The translations under genes and the position numbers were made by a program. A DNA stretch of 64,000 nt from Streptomyces maremycinicus (GTDB taxonomy: Bacteria; Actinomycetota; Actinomycetes; Streptomycetales; Streptomycetaceae): NCBI RefSeq assembly GCF_001184025.1, contig NZ_BBYG01000017.1:124001-188000 (forward strand), read 5' to 3'. Under the pieces are notes generated by a model. It was given only the letters and a program-made list of their open reading frames with translations, did not search any database and was not told the origin of the DNA. Of the stretch, positions 25,205 to 33,768 are shown in pieces. How positions within the stretch are numbered: the first letter of the stretch is position 1; every line of letters starts with the position of its first letter.

Positions 25205-25223
25205 TAAGGCTAACCTAACCTTA
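25205..25223. promoter_or_regulatory. DtxR/IdeR (DmdR) iron box
   Basis: TAAGGCTAACCTAACCTTA fits the 19-bp iron box consensus (TTAGGTTAG-G-CTAACCTAA type), 26 bp before the bfd start. Repression by Fe-loaded DmdR is expected. Confidence 0.85.
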
Positions 25224-25249
25224 CCCGGCAGCCCGTGGCCACAAAAGTG

Positions 25250-25287
25250 GAGTGGGGCGCGGATCGTATGTGATCCGCGCCCCACTC
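25250..25287 (-). terminator. intrinsic terminator of the DAHP synthase gene
   Basis: Perfect 16-bp stem (GAGTGGGGCGCGGATC and its complement) with a 6-nt loop. On the minus strand it is followed by CACTTTTG, a short T tract. It lies 14 bp after the stop. Confidence 0.92.
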
Positions 25288-25301
25288 CCATGACCAGAGG
25301 G

Positions 25302-26654
25302 TCACTGGTCCCGGTACATCTCCGCCACGAGGAACGCCAGGTCCAGGGACTGGCTGCGGTTCAGGCGGGGGTCACAGGCCGTCTCGTAGCGCTGGTGCAG
25401 GTCGTCGACGAAGATCTCGTCGCCGCCGCCCACGCACTCGGTGACATCGTCACCGGTCAGCTCCACGTGGATGCCGCCCGGATGGGTGCCGAGGCCCTTG
25501 TGCACCTCGAAGAAGCCCTTGACCTCGTCGAGCACGTCGTCGAACCGGCGGGTCTTGTGCCCCGAGGCCGCCTCGTAGGTGTTGCCGTGCATCGGGTCGG
25601 TGATCCAGGCGACGGTCGCACCCGAGGCGCTGACCTTCTCCACCAGCTCGGGCAGCTTGTCGCGGACCTTGTCGGCGCCCATGCGGACGATGAAGGTCAG
25701 CCGGCCCGGCTCGCGGTCGGGGTCGAGGCGCTCGATGTACTTCAGCGCCTCCTCGGCCGTGGTCGTCGGGCCGAGCTTGATGCCGATCGGGTTGCGGATC
25801 TTCGAGGCGAACTCGATGTGCGCGTGGTCGAGCTGGCGGGTGCGCTCACCGATCCAGACCATGTGCGCGGAGACGTCGTACAGCCGCCCGGTGCGGGAGT
25901 CGACCCTGGTCAGGGCCGACTCGTAGTCGAGCAGCAGCGCCTCGTGCGAGGAGAAGAACTCGACGGTCTTGAACTCCTCCGGGTCGGCCCCGCAGGCGTG
26001 CATGAAGTTCAGCGCCTGGTCGATCTCACGAGCGAGCTGCTCGTAGCGCTGGCCGGACGGGGACTGCTTCACGAAGTCCTGGTTCCAGGCGTGCACCTGG
26101 CGCAGGTCGGCGTAGCCACCGGTGGTGAAGGCGCGCACCAGGTTGAGCGTGGAGGCGGACGCGTTGTACATCCGCTTCAGGCGCTCGGGGTCCGGGATGC
26201 GGGCGGCCTCGTTGAACTCGAAGCCGTTGACCGAGTCACCCCGGTACGTCGGCAGGGTCACGCCGTCGCGGGTCTCGGTGCCCTTGGAGCGCGGCTTGGA
26301 GTACTGGCCGGCGATCCGGCCGACCTTGACCACCGGCACCGAGGCCGCGTACGTCAGCACGGCGCCCATCTGGAGCAGCGTCTTCAGCTTGTTGCGGATC
26401 TGATCGGCGGACACGGCGTCGAAGGCCTCGGCGCAGTCGCCGCCCTGGAGCAGGAACGCCTCTCCCTTGGCGACAGCCGCCATCCGGGCGCGCAGCTGGT
26501 CGCACTCGCCCGCGAAGACGAGTGGCGGATACGACTCGAGGTCCGCGATCACTGCGCGCAGAGCCTCGGTGTCGGGGTACTCGGGCTGCTGCGCCGCGGG
26601 CAGGTCTCGCCAGGTGTTGCCAGCGCTCGCGCTGGTCTTAGCGTTCACGGTCAC
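25302..26654 (-). CDS. aroG: 3-deoxy-7-phosphoheptulonate synthase, class II
   Basis: 450 residues. First step of the shikimate pathway (PEP plus erythrose 4-phosphate). Class II (plant/Mtb AroG-like) motifs: FLLQGGDCAEAF, VVKVGRIAGQYSKPRS, LPTYRGDSVN, FFSSHEALLLDYE, SAHMVWIGERTRQLDHAH, NPIGIKLGPTT, DPMHGNT and GGIHVELTGDDVTECVGG. GTG at 26654 is 7 nt after TAATGT (minus strand, 26662-26667), so leaderless; a second GTG at 26648 is the alternative. It is divergent from the trp leader, so both aromatic-pathway promoters sit in one 96-bp gap. Confidence 0.96.
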   Translation of the reverse strand: MTVNAKTSASAGNTWRDLPAAQQPEYPDTEALRAVIADLESYPPLVFAGECDQLRARMAAVAKGEAFLLQGGDCAEAFDAVSADQIRNKLKTLLQMGAVLTYAASVPVVKVGRIAGQYSKPRSKGTETRDGVTLPTYRGDSVNGFEFNEAARIPDPERLKRMYNASASTLNLVRAFTTGGYADLRQVHAWNQDFVKQSPSGQRYEQLAREIDQALNFMHACGADPEEFKTVEFFSSHEALLLDYESALTRVDSRTGRLYDVSAHMVWIGERTRQLDHAHIEFASKIRNPIGIKLGPTTTAEEALKYIERLDPDREPGRLTFIVRMGADKVRDKLPELVEKVSASGATVAWITDPMHGNTYEAASGHKTRRFDDVLDEVKGFFEVHKGLGTHPGGIHVELTGDDVTECVGGGDEIFVDDLHQRYETACDPRLNRSQSLDLAFLVAEMYRDQ

Positions 26655-26737
26655 GCCCTCAACATTACGGGGTCGTGTCGAGTCGTTTTCGCCCGGCTCG
26701 ACAGGTGAGACGCCCTCCCGCTCAGGTGCGCGTGGGG

Positions 26738-26743
26738 TAGGGT
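26738..26743 (+). promoter_or_regulatory. -10 of the trp leader promoter
   Basis: TAGGGT ends 7 nt before the ATG of the leader peptide, so the leader mRNA probably starts at its own start codon. Confidence 0.6.
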
Positions 26744-26750
26744 GCGTCGC

Positions 26751-26807
26751 ATGTTCGCGCTTTCGATCCAGAACTGGTGGTGGACCGCTCCTCCGGCGGC
26801 CCACTGA
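26751..26807 (+). CDS. trpL: trp operon leader peptide (Trp-Trp-Trp)
   Basis: 18 residues, MFALSIQNWWWTAPPAAH, too short for routine gene calling. Three consecutive UGG codons in a short frame just before anthranilate synthase are the hallmark of attenuation: ribosome stalling when charged tRNA-Trp is scarce. A strong hairpin (26830-26857) follows within 25 nt, and trpE starts 109 nt downstream. A trp attenuator of this kind is known for Streptomyces anthranilate synthase genes. It seems to be translated without a ribosome site (leaderless). Confidence 0.93.
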   Translation: MFALSIQNWWWTAPPAAH

Positions 26808-26829
26808 ACTGCGCGTACGCAAGACTTCG

Positions 26830-26857
26830 CGAAGGCCGCCCCGAGGGGCGGCCTTCG
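26830..26857 (+). terminator. trp attenuator hairpin
   Basis: Perfect 13-bp stem (CGAAGGCCGCCCC and its complement) with a minimal loop, 22 nt after the leader-peptide stop. No long T run follows, as is common for Streptomyces terminators. A competing antiterminator should involve the Trp-codon region (GGTGGTGGACCGC) and the left arm. Confidence 0.82.
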
Positions 26858-26916
26858 GCGTGTCCGGGGCCGTTCCTCACCGATATCGACATCGACATCG
26901 ACGGAAAAGGAACCCC

Positions 26917-28824
26917 ATGGACCTGACCCGGCTGCTCCACGACGACCGCCCGTTCGCCCTGCTCCGCCGCCGGACCCCCGGTCATGACACGGACACGGTG
27001 GAGGTGCTGCTCGGCCCGGTCGGCACCCGCGACCGGCTCGCCGACCTGCCCGAGGAGGGCCTGGCGCTCATCCCCTTCCGGCAGATCCGCGAGCGCGGCT
27101 TCGACGTCCGCGACGACGGCACCCCGCTGGCGGTGCTGGTCCCCGAGGAGCGTCACGTCCTGCCGCTGGCCGAGGCCCTCGACCGGCTACCGGTCCGGGA
27201 CGTACGGGTGGAGGACGGCGGCTTCGACGTGGCCGACGAGGAGTACGCGGAGATCGTCGGGCGGGTGCTGCGGGACGAGATCGGCCGGGGCGAGGGTGCC
27301 AACTTCGTGATCCGGCGGACGTACCGGGGGCGGATCCCCGGGTTCGGCCGGGCCGACGCGCTGGCCCTCTTCCGGCGGCTCCTCGAGGGTGAGCGGGGCG
27401 CCTACTGGACGTTCGTCGTGCACACCGGGGAGCGGACGCTGGTGGGCGCCAGCCCCGAGGTGCACGTGCGGATGTCGGGCGGCACGGTCGTGATGAACCC
27501 GATCAGCGGGACGTACCGGTATCCCGCCGAGGGTCCGACGCCCGGCCACCTGCTGGACTTCCTCGCCGACGGCAAGGAGATCGAGGAGCTGTCGATGGTC
27601 GTCGACGAGGAACTCAAGATGATGTGCACCGTCGGTGACATGGGCGGGGTGGTGATCGGCCCCCGGCTGAAGGAGATGGCGCACCTCGCGCACACGGAGT
27701 ACGAGCTGCGCGGCAGGTCTTCCCTGGACGTCCGTGAGGTGCTGAGGGAGACCATGTTCGCGGCGACCGTCACCGGCTCGCCCGTGCAGAACGCCTGCCG
27801 GGTCATCGAGCGGTACGAGCCCCTCGGGCAGGACGGGGTCGGGCGCGGTTACTACGCCGGGGCGCTGGCACTGCTGGGCCGGGACGCGGGCGGGGCGCAG
27901 ACCCTCGACTCCCCCATCCTCATCCGTACCGCCGACATCGACGCCTCCGGCCGGCTGCGGGTACCGGTGGGCGCCACGCTCGTGCGCGGGTCGGATCCGG
28001 CGGGCGAGGTCGCGGAGACGCACGCGAAGGCGGCGGGTGTACTGGCCGCGCTCGGTGTCCGGCCGGGCAGGCCGCGGACGGACGGCACGCGGCCCCGGCT
28101 GGCCGACGACGCCCGGGTGCGGGCGGCGCTGGACGGGCGGCGGGCCTCGCTGGCGCCGTTCTGGCTGCGGATGCAGGAGCGCACGCAGGAACTGACCGGG
28201 CACGCGCTCGTCGTCGACGCCGAGGACACCTTCACCGCGATGCTCGCGCATGTGCTGCGTTCGAGCGGCCTCGAGGTGAGCGTCCGGCGTCACGACGAGC
28301 CGGGGCTGACCGCCGCGGTGCTCGCGCACGAGGGGCCGGTCGTGCTGGGCCCCGGCCCCGGTGACCCGTCCGACCCGGGCGACCCGAAGATGCGAATGCT
28401 GCGGGAGCTGACCGCGCGGGTGATCCGGGAGCACCGGCACGGCGTCCTCGGGGTCTGCCTCGGGCACGAGCTGATCGCGGCGGAGCTGGGACTGGACATC
28501 GTACGGAAGGAGGTGCCGTACCAGGGGGCGCAGACGACCGTGGACCTGTTCGGCCGGCCGGAGACCGTCGGGTTCTACAACAGTTTCGTGGCGCTGTGCG
28601 ACGACGAGGCGTTCGCGGAACTATCGGCGCACGGGGTGGAGGTGAGCCGGGCCGCGAACGGCGAGGTGCACGCGCTGCGCGGGCCGCTGCGGGCCGACGG
28701 CGCGGCCATGAACGCGATCGCCGGTGTCCAGTTCCATCCGGAGTCGGTGCTGACGCTGAACGGGGTTTCCGTGGTAAGGGAGTTGGTGGCCCGGGTGAGC
28801 GCCGAACCGCGGCCGGCCCGGTAG
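26917..28824 (+). CDS. trpE: fused anthranilate synthase (TrpE-TrpG)
   Basis: 635 residues. ATG at 26917 with AAAAGGA upstream. Residues 1-400 are the chorismate-binding component: ASPEVHVRMSGGTVVMNPISGTYR, EELSMVVDEELKMMCTVGDMGG, TGSPVQNACRVIERYE and GRGYYAGALAL. Residues about 440-630 are a class I glutamine amidotransferase with Cys in GVCLGHELIAAELG and the His/Glu in GVQFHPESVLT. The fusion order is TrpE then TrpG, as in Streptomyces and rhizobial enzymes and in PhzE. With trpD at 55.1 kb this begins the tryptophan branch; no phenazine genes are near, so a TrpE(G) role is favoured. Confidence 0.93.
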   Translation: MDLTRLLHDDRPFALLRRRTPGHDTDTVEVLLGPVGTRDRLADLPEEGLALIPFRQIRERGFDVRDDGTPLAVLVPEERHVLPLAEALDRLPVRDVRVEDGGFDVADEEYAEIVGRVLRDEIGRGEGANFVIRRTYRGRIPGFGRADALALFRRLLEGERGAYWTFVVHTGERTLVGASPEVHVRMSGGTVVMNPISGTYRYPAEGPTPGHLLDFLADGKEIEELSMVVDEELKMMCTVGDMGGVVIGPRLKEMAHLAHTEYELRGRSSLDVREVLRETMFAATVTGSPVQNACRVIERYEPLGQDGVGRGYYAGALALLGRDAGGAQTLDSPILIRTADIDASGRLRVPVGATLVRGSDPAGEVAETHAKAAGVLAALGVRPGRPRTDGTRPRLADDARVRAALDGRRASLAPFWLRMQERTQELTGHALVVDAEDTFTAMLAHVLRSSGLEVSVRRHDEPGLTAAVLAHEGPVVLGPGPGDPSDPGDPKMRMLRELTARVIREHRHGVLGVCLGHELIAAELGLDIVRKEVPYQGAQTTVDLFGRPETVGFYNSFVALCDDEAFAELSAHGVEVSRAANGEVHALRGPLRADGAAMNAIAGVQFHPESVLTLNGVSVVRELVARVSAEPRPAR

Positions 28825-28842
28825 CGGCCGGCCGGCGGCGCC

Positions 28843-29871
28843 TCAGCCGAAGAACACGCCGACCTCCGTGTACAGCTCCGGGTCCACCGTCTTGAGTCTC
28901 GCGGTGGCCTCGGCGATCGGTACCCGGACGATGTCCGTGCCGCGCAGGGCGACCATCATGCCGAAGTCGCCCTCGTGGACGGCGTCGATGGCGTGCAGGC
29001 CGAAGCGGGTGGCGAGCCAGCGGTCGAAGGCGCTCGGTGTGCCGCCGCGCTGGACGTGGCCGAGGACCGTCGTACGGGCCTCCTTCCCCGTCCGCCGCTC
29101 GATCTCCTTGGCGAGCCACTCGCCGACGCCGGACAGCCGGACGTGTCCGAAGGAGTCCAGCGACCCGTCCTTCAGCACCACGTCACCGTCGCGGGGCATG
29201 GCGCCCTCGGCGACGACCACGATCGGGGCGTACGACGCCCGGAAGCGGGAGGTCACCCAGGCGCAGACCTGCTCGATGTCGAAGCGCTGCTCGGGGATGA
29301 GGATGACGTTGGCGCCGCCGGCCAGGCCGGAGTGCAGGGCGATCCAGCCGGCGTGACGGCCCATCACCTCGACGACGAGGACGCGCATATGGGACTCGGC
29401 GGTGGTGTGCAGCCGGTCGATGGCCTCGGTCGCGATGCCGACGGCGGTGTCGAAGCCGAAGGTGTAGTCGGTGGCGGACAGGTCGTTGTCGATGGTCTTC
29501 GGGACGCCGACGCAGGGCACCTGGTACTCGTCGGAGAGACGGGCGGCGACCCCGAGGGTGTCCTCGCCGCCGATGGTGATGAGGGCCCCGACCCGCTGCC
29601 GGGCGAGGGTGTCCTTGATGCGGCGGATACCGTCCTCCTCCTTGAGGGGGTTGGTCCGCGAGGAGCCGAGGATCGTGCCGCCGCGGGGCAGGATGCCGCG
29701 CACGGCGGGGATGTCGAGACGGATCGACCTTCCTTCCAGGGGGCCCCGCCAGCCGTCGCGGAACCCGACGAACTCATGGCCGTACTCCTGGACGCCCTTG
29801 CGGACGACCGCCCGGATGACGGCGTTGAGGCCGGGGCAGTCCCCGCCTCCGGTCAGTACTCCGACGCGCAT
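28843..29871 (-). CDS. pfkA: 6-phosphofructokinase, group III
   Basis: 342 residues. ATG at 29871 with GAAGGGA upstream. Family motifs: MRVGVLTGGGDCPGLNAVIR, GSSRTNP, ITIGGEDTLGVAARL, VGVPKTIDNDLSATDYTFGFDTAV, EVMGRHAGWIALHSGLA and LGHVQRGGTPSAFDR. Asp in GGEDT with Lys in PKTIDND is the pair associated with PPi-dependent enzymes of this group (as in Amycolatopsis methanolica); ATP enzymes usually have Gly at the first position. The phosphoryl donor therefore needs testing. It converges on trpE with 18 bp between. Confidence 0.93.
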   Translation of the reverse strand: MRVGVLTGGGDCPGLNAVIRAVVRKGVQEYGHEFVGFRDGWRGPLEGRSIRLDIPAVRGILPRGGTILGSSRTNPLKEEDGIRRIKDTLARQRVGALITIGGEDTLGVAARLSDEYQVPCVGVPKTIDNDLSATDYTFGFDTAVGIATEAIDRLHTTAESHMRVLVVEVMGRHAGWIALHSGLAGGANVILIPEQRFDIEQVCAWVTSRFRASYAPIVVVAEGAMPRDGDVVLKDGSLDSFGHVRLSGVGEWLAKEIERRTGKEARTTVLGHVQRGGTPSAFDRWLATRFGLHAIDAVHEGDFGMMVALRGTDIVRVPIAEATARLKTVDPELYTEVGVFFG

Positions 29872-30003
29872 GGAAGTGTCCCTTCGCCGCGGTTGGCCGA
29901 CGAAGGTCACGGTAATGGTGATCCAGGTCACACAGATATGGCCCGGCGGGTTCAATTCCGTTGAATCGCCGGGGAATTGGCCGCTCACCGTGAGCGGCCG
30001 ACG

Positions 30004-30684
30004 TCACTCGTCGTCGAGGCCGCGCTCTATCGCGTACCGGACCAGTTCCACCCGGTTGTGGAGCTGGAGCTTGCCGAGCGTGTTCTGGACATGGTTCTGC
30101 ACGGTGCGGTGGGAGATGACGAGGCGTTCGGCGATCTGCTTGTAGCTCAGGCCCTTGGCGACCAGCCGCAGCACCTCGGTCTCCCGGTCGGTCAGCCGGG
30201 GTGCGTCCGGCTCACCGCCGCCGCCCGTGGCCGGACCGGGGTCGGAGGCGAGCCGGCGGTACTCGCCGAGGACCAGCCCGGCCAGGCCCGGGGTGAACAC
30301 CGGATCGCCGACGGCCGTGCGGCGCACCGCGTCCAGCAGTTCCTCCGTGGACGCCGACTTCAGCAGATAGCCGGTCGCGCCGGACTTCACCGCCTCCAGC
30401 ACGTCCGCGTGCTCACCGCTCGCCGACAGCACCAGGACCCGCAGGGCGGGGTCGGCGGCGACGACCTCCTTGCAGACCTGGACGCCGGGCTTGGCCGGCA
30501 GATTCAGGTCCAGCACCAGCACATCGGGCGTGGTGGCCTTGGCCCGCCGCACGGCCTGCTCGCCGTCGCCCGCCGTGGCGACCACGTCGAGGCCGGCCTC
30601 GGCGAGGTCCCGGGCGACGGCGTCGCGCCACATCGGGTGGTCGTCGACCACCATGACCCTGATCGGATCCCGTTCACCGCTCAT
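30004..30684 (-). CDS. macR: NarL/LuxR-type response regulator (MacR-like)
   Basis: 226 residues. Receiver domain with the acidic pair in VMVVDDHPMWRDA, phospho-Asp in VLVLDLNLPAKPG, switch Thr/Ser in VLVLSASGEH and Lys in GYLLKSAS. C-terminal LuxR HTH: LTDRETEVLRLVAKGLSYKQ then IAERLVISHRTVQNHVQNTL. The start ATG overlaps the kinase stop (ATGA), so kinase and regulator are coupled. By position (between pfkA and plsC) it matches S. coelicolor SCO2120, reported as MacR of the MacRS system that influences morphology and actinorhodin. Gene symbol is by synteny and recall. Confidence 0.9.
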   Translation of the reverse strand: MSGERDPIRVMVVDDHPMWRDAVARDLAEAGLDVVATAGDGEQAVRRAKATTPDVLVLDLNLPAKPGVQVCKEVVAADPALRVLVLSASGEHADVLEAVKSGATGYLLKSASTEELLDAVRRTAVGDPVFTPGLAGLVLGEYRRLASDPGPATGGGGEPDAPRLTDRETEVLRLVAKGLSYKQIAERLVISHRTVQNHVQNTLGKLQLHNRVELVRYAIERGLDDE

Positions 30685-31916
30685 CGCTGTTCCGCCTTCC
30701 CCCGCCGCACGTCCTTCTCCTTCTGCTCCTTGGGCACCTTCAGTTCGACCTCCGTGCCCTGCCCGGGCGTGGAGATCAGCTCGGCGCTGCCGCCGAGATC
30801 CCGCAGCCGGCCCCGGATCGACTGGGCGACCCCGAGCCGCCCCTCGCCCTCGGCCTGGGCGAGCCGCCCCTCGGGGATACCCGGCCCGTCGTCCCGCACG
30901 GTGATGATCACCTCGTCGGGCTCGTCCTCCACCAGGATCCACGCCCGGGCGTCCTCCCCCGCGTGGCGGCGGACGTTGTCCAGGGCGGCCCCGACCGCCG
31001 CGGCCAGCTCCTTCGCGGCGGGCGCGGGCAGCAGCACCGGGGCGCCCGGCTCGGCGAGGTTGACCCGGGCGGCGGCGAAGGGGGCGAGCAGCGCGCGCAG
31101 GTCGACCGGGCCGGTCTGCTCCGCCGGCTCCTCGACCACCCGTACGACGGCGCCGTCGGCCGCGTCCTGCGACACCCGGGAGACGGGGACGAGGCCGCCG
31201 GCCACCAGGGTGCGCAGGGCGACCTCCTGTTCCCCGGCCAAGCGGCCCAGTTCGGCCGCCTCACCGCCGAGGACCGCGCCGCGCCGCTGCACCATGGCCA
31301 GCACCTGGAGCACACCGTCGTGGATGTCCCGGGCGAGCCGCTCCCGCTCCCGGGTCGCGGCCTCGATCTCGAGCGCGCGGGCGAGGGTGCGCTCGGAGGC
31401 GCGGGCGACCTCGACGACGTAACCGATGGCGATGGAGGCGACCCAGACGAGGATCACGTTGTGGATGGTGTCGCGGGCCGGGGTGCCGCGCTCGACCAGG
31501 TTGGCGACCGCGACGGCCGTGGACGCGAACGCCGCCCAGCGCCAGCCGCCCTTGATGGCGAACGCCAGGACGGAGCCGGCGGTCCATATCGACGGCAGCG
31601 TCGGGCCGCCCGACTGGATGCGCTCGTGGGCGTCGGCCACGGTGGTGAGCAGGATGCCGGTGAGCGCGATGGTGAGGTCGGCGGCGAGGAAGCGCTTGGT
31701 GCAGCTCGCCGCGCTCGCGACCTTGGGCAGGGTGGCCACGGTCCAGACGAACAGGACGCAGTAGTAGCCGACGGCGACCCAGGGCCGGACGAACCCGTCG
31801 TAGGCGGTGGCGAAGAAGCCCACGGCGTACAGCATGGTGAGCACCCGGTAGCCGGCGAGCGCACGCCACAGCGGCAGCTCGACCGACATCTTCATGACTC
31901 TCTCGCGCCTGGCCAT
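30681..31916 (-). CDS. macS: membrane sensor histidine kinase (MacS-like)
   Basis: 411 residues. About five or six N-terminal helices (20-175, DUF5931-like sensor region, e.g. YRVLTMLYAVGFFATAYDGF and WVAVGYYCVLFVWTVATLP). The HisKA_3 dimerisation helix has phospho-His in RERLARDIHDGVLQVLAMVQ. The HATPase region shows AAVGAALDNVRRHAGEDA (N box), VRDDGPGIPEGRL (G1) and RLGVAQSIRGRL (G2). Start choice is uncertain: ATG 31916, or internal ATGs at 31895 and 31889. Forms an operon with the response regulator. The C-terminal 20 residues are highly charged. Confidence 0.92.
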   Translation of the reverse strand: MARRERVMKMSVELPLWRALAGYRVLTMLYAVGFFATAYDGFVRPWVAVGYYCVLFVWTVATLPKVASAASCTKRFLAADLTIALTGILLTTVADAHERIQSGGPTLPSIWTAGSVLAFAIKGGWRWAAFASTAVAVANLVERGTPARDTIHNVILVWVASIAIGYVVEVARASERTLARALEIEAATRERERLARDIHDGVLQVLAMVQRRGAVLGGEAAELGRLAGEQEVALRTLVAGGLVPVSRVSQDAADGAVVRVVEEPAEQTGPVDLRALLAPFAAARVNLAEPGAPVLLPAPAAKELAAAVGAALDNVRRHAGEDARAWILVEDEPDEVIITVRDDGPGIPEGRLAQAEGEGRLGVAQSIRGRLRDLGGSAELISTPGQGTEVELKVPKEQKEKDVRRGKAEQR

Positions 31917-32040
31917 CCGTCCCCCGCCCCCGGGCCCCGACCGCTGAACCGCCGGCTCACCGAACCGCCGGCCCGCTGACTGCCGAACTGCTGAAACTAC
32001 CGACTGCCGACTGCCGCCCGCTGTCGTCCTGCTCGCCGTC

Positions 32041-32844
32041 CTACTGCTCGCCGTTCTGCTGCTCGCCGTCCGACTGCTCCTGGTCCTTCTTCGCCTGGTC
32101 CTTCTCGGCCTGCGCGAGCGCCGCCTTCGCGGCCTTCTCCGCCTCCTTCTCCGCCTTCGCCGCCTCCGTGATCTGCCGCTTGGCGGCGGTCGCGTAGATG
32201 TCGACGTACTCCTGGCCGGAGAGCTTCATGATCTCGTACATGACCTCGTCGGTCAGGGCGCGCAACACGAACCGGTCGTGGTCCATGCCCTGGTACCGGG
32301 CGAAGTCCAGCGGCCTGCCGATGCGGATGCCCGGCCGCATGATCTTCGGCAGGACCTTCCCGGGCGGCTGGATCTTCTCCGTGTCGATCATCGCGACCGG
32401 GATCACGGGCGCACCGGTGGCGAGCGCCACGCGCGCGAGACCGCCCGGCTTGCCGCGGTAGAGCCTGCCGTCGGGCGAGCGGGTGCCCTCCGGGTAGATA
32501 CCGAAGAGCTCACCCTGCTCGAGCACCTCTATGCCGCTGCGGATCGCCGCCTCGCCCGCCCCGCGGGCGCCGGAGCGGTCCACCGGGAGCTGCCCGACAC
32601 CCTTGAAGAAGGCCGCCGTCAGCCGGCCCTTCACCCCGGGTGTGGTGAAGTACTCGGCCTTCGCGATGAAGGTCACCTTGCGGTCGAGGACCGCGGGCAG
32701 GAAGAACGAGTCCGAGAAGGACAGGTGGTTGCTCGCCAGGATCGCGGGGCCCTCGGCGGGAATGTTCTCGAGGCCTTCCACCCAGGGCCTGAAGGTGACC
32801 TTCAGCGGTCCCCCGATAGCGACCTTCATCGCGCCGTACAACAA
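32041..32844 (-). CDS. plsC: 1-acylglycerol-3-phosphate acyltransferase (PlsC family)
   Basis: 267 residues. TTG at 32844 is chosen because AGGAGG lies 7 nt upstream; ATG at 32829 would be downstream of this site and lose MLYGA. The HX4D catalytic motif is NHLSFSDS and the glycerol-phosphate motif is YPEGTRSPDGRLYRGKPG, with IPVAMIDTEKIQPPGK after it. The C-terminal 55 residues are a Lys/Glu/Ala helix ending in Gln/Asp/Glu. A TAAGGT -10 (minus strand, 32873-32878) gives a short leader. Makes phosphatidic acid or acylates a related lipid; synteny corresponds to Rv2182c. Confidence 0.92.
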   Translation of the reverse strand: MLYGAMKVAIGGPLKVTFRPWVEGLENIPAEGPAILASNHLSFSDSFFLPAVLDRKVTFIAKAEYFTTPGVKGRLTAAFFKGVGQLPVDRSGARGAGEAAIRSGIEVLEQGELFGIYPEGTRSPDGRLYRGKPGGLARVALATGAPVIPVAMIDTEKIQPPGKVLPKIMRPGIRIGRPLDFARYQGMDHDRFVLRALTDEVMYEIMKLSGQEYVDIYATAAKRQITEAAKAEKEAEKAAKAALAQAEKDQAKKDQEQSDGEQQNGEQ

Positions 32845-32988
32845 GCGAGTGCCTCCTGTTTGTGTCGCACAGACCTTAACCCGGAGTGGCCGCAAAGGCT
32901 CCGACGACCCTGGTCGGTGTCAGTGCGGTCGCGTACGGTGAAGGACACGTCCCTCCCACGCAGAACAGACGAAGACAGGAGACCGAAG

Positions 32989-33768
32989 GTGCCGGTCCTT
33001 CCTGGAGCCGAGCCGTACCGCCATGAGGGCGGAGAGGTCGGGGTGCTCCTCTGTCACGGCTTCACCGGATCCCCGCAGTCGCTGCGCCCCTGGGCGCGGT
33101 ACCTGGCCGGACAGGGTCTGACCGTCTCGCTGCCGCTGCTGCCGGGACACGGCACGCGCTGGGAGGACATGGCGCTGACCGGCTGGCCGGACTGGTACGC
33201 GGAGGTGGACCGCGAGCTGCGGGCCCTGCGCCGCCGGTGCTCCCGGGTGTTCGTGGCCGGCCTGTCCATGGGCGGCGCGCTGGCCCTGCGGCTCGCCGCG
33301 AAGCACGGGGAGGGGGTGGAGGGCGTCATCGTCGTCAACCCGGCGAACCGTGTGCACGGCCTGTCCGCGTACGCCCTTCCGGTGGCCCGCCATCTCGTCA
33401 GGACGACGAAGGGGATCACCAGCGACATCGCGAAGAAGGGGGTGCTGGAGAGCGGGTACGACCGGGTGCCGCTGCACTCGGCGCACTCCCTGCGCGCCTT
33501 CCTGCGGATGATCGACGGCGAACTCCCGCAGGTCACCCAGCCGCTGCTGCTTCTGCACAGCGTCCAGGACCATGTCGTGCCGGCCGCCGACTCGGCCCGG
33601 GTCCTCGGCCGGGTGTCGTCGACGGACGTGACCGAGATCCTGCTGGAACAGAGCTACCACGTGGCAACGTTGGACCACGATGCGGACCGGATCTTCGAGG
33701 AGAGCTACGCGTTCATCGCCCGGATCGCGCCCAGTGTCGGCAAGGAAGGGACGGCCGTAGGTGGCTGA
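32989..33768 (+). CDS. alpha/beta hydrolase (carboxylesterase / monoacylglycerol lipase type)
   Basis: 259 residues. GTG at 32989 with AGGAG 6 nt upstream. Oxyanion motif VLLCHGFTGSPQS, nucleophile elbow FVAGLSMGGALAL, acid in LLLLHSVQDHVVPAADS and His in LEQSYHVATLDHDADRIF make a complete Ser-Asp-His triad. The length and the LPGHGT motif match thermostable carboxylesterases and monoglyceride lipases. It sits beside plsC (divergent), so a role in acylglycerol turnover is plausible. It overlaps the next membrane-protein gene by 8 nt. Confidence 0.9.
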   Translation: MPVLPGAEPYRHEGGEVGVLLCHGFTGSPQSLRPWARYLAGQGLTVSLPLLPGHGTRWEDMALTGWPDWYAEVDRELRALRRRCSRVFVAGLSMGGALALRLAAKHGEGVEGVIVVNPANRVHGLSAYALPVARHLVRTTKGITSDIAKKGVLESGYDRVPLHSAHSLRAFLRMIDGELPQVTQPLLLLHSVQDHVVPAADSARVLGRVSSTDVTEILLEQSYHVATLDHDADRIFEESYAFIARIAPSVGKEGTAVGG

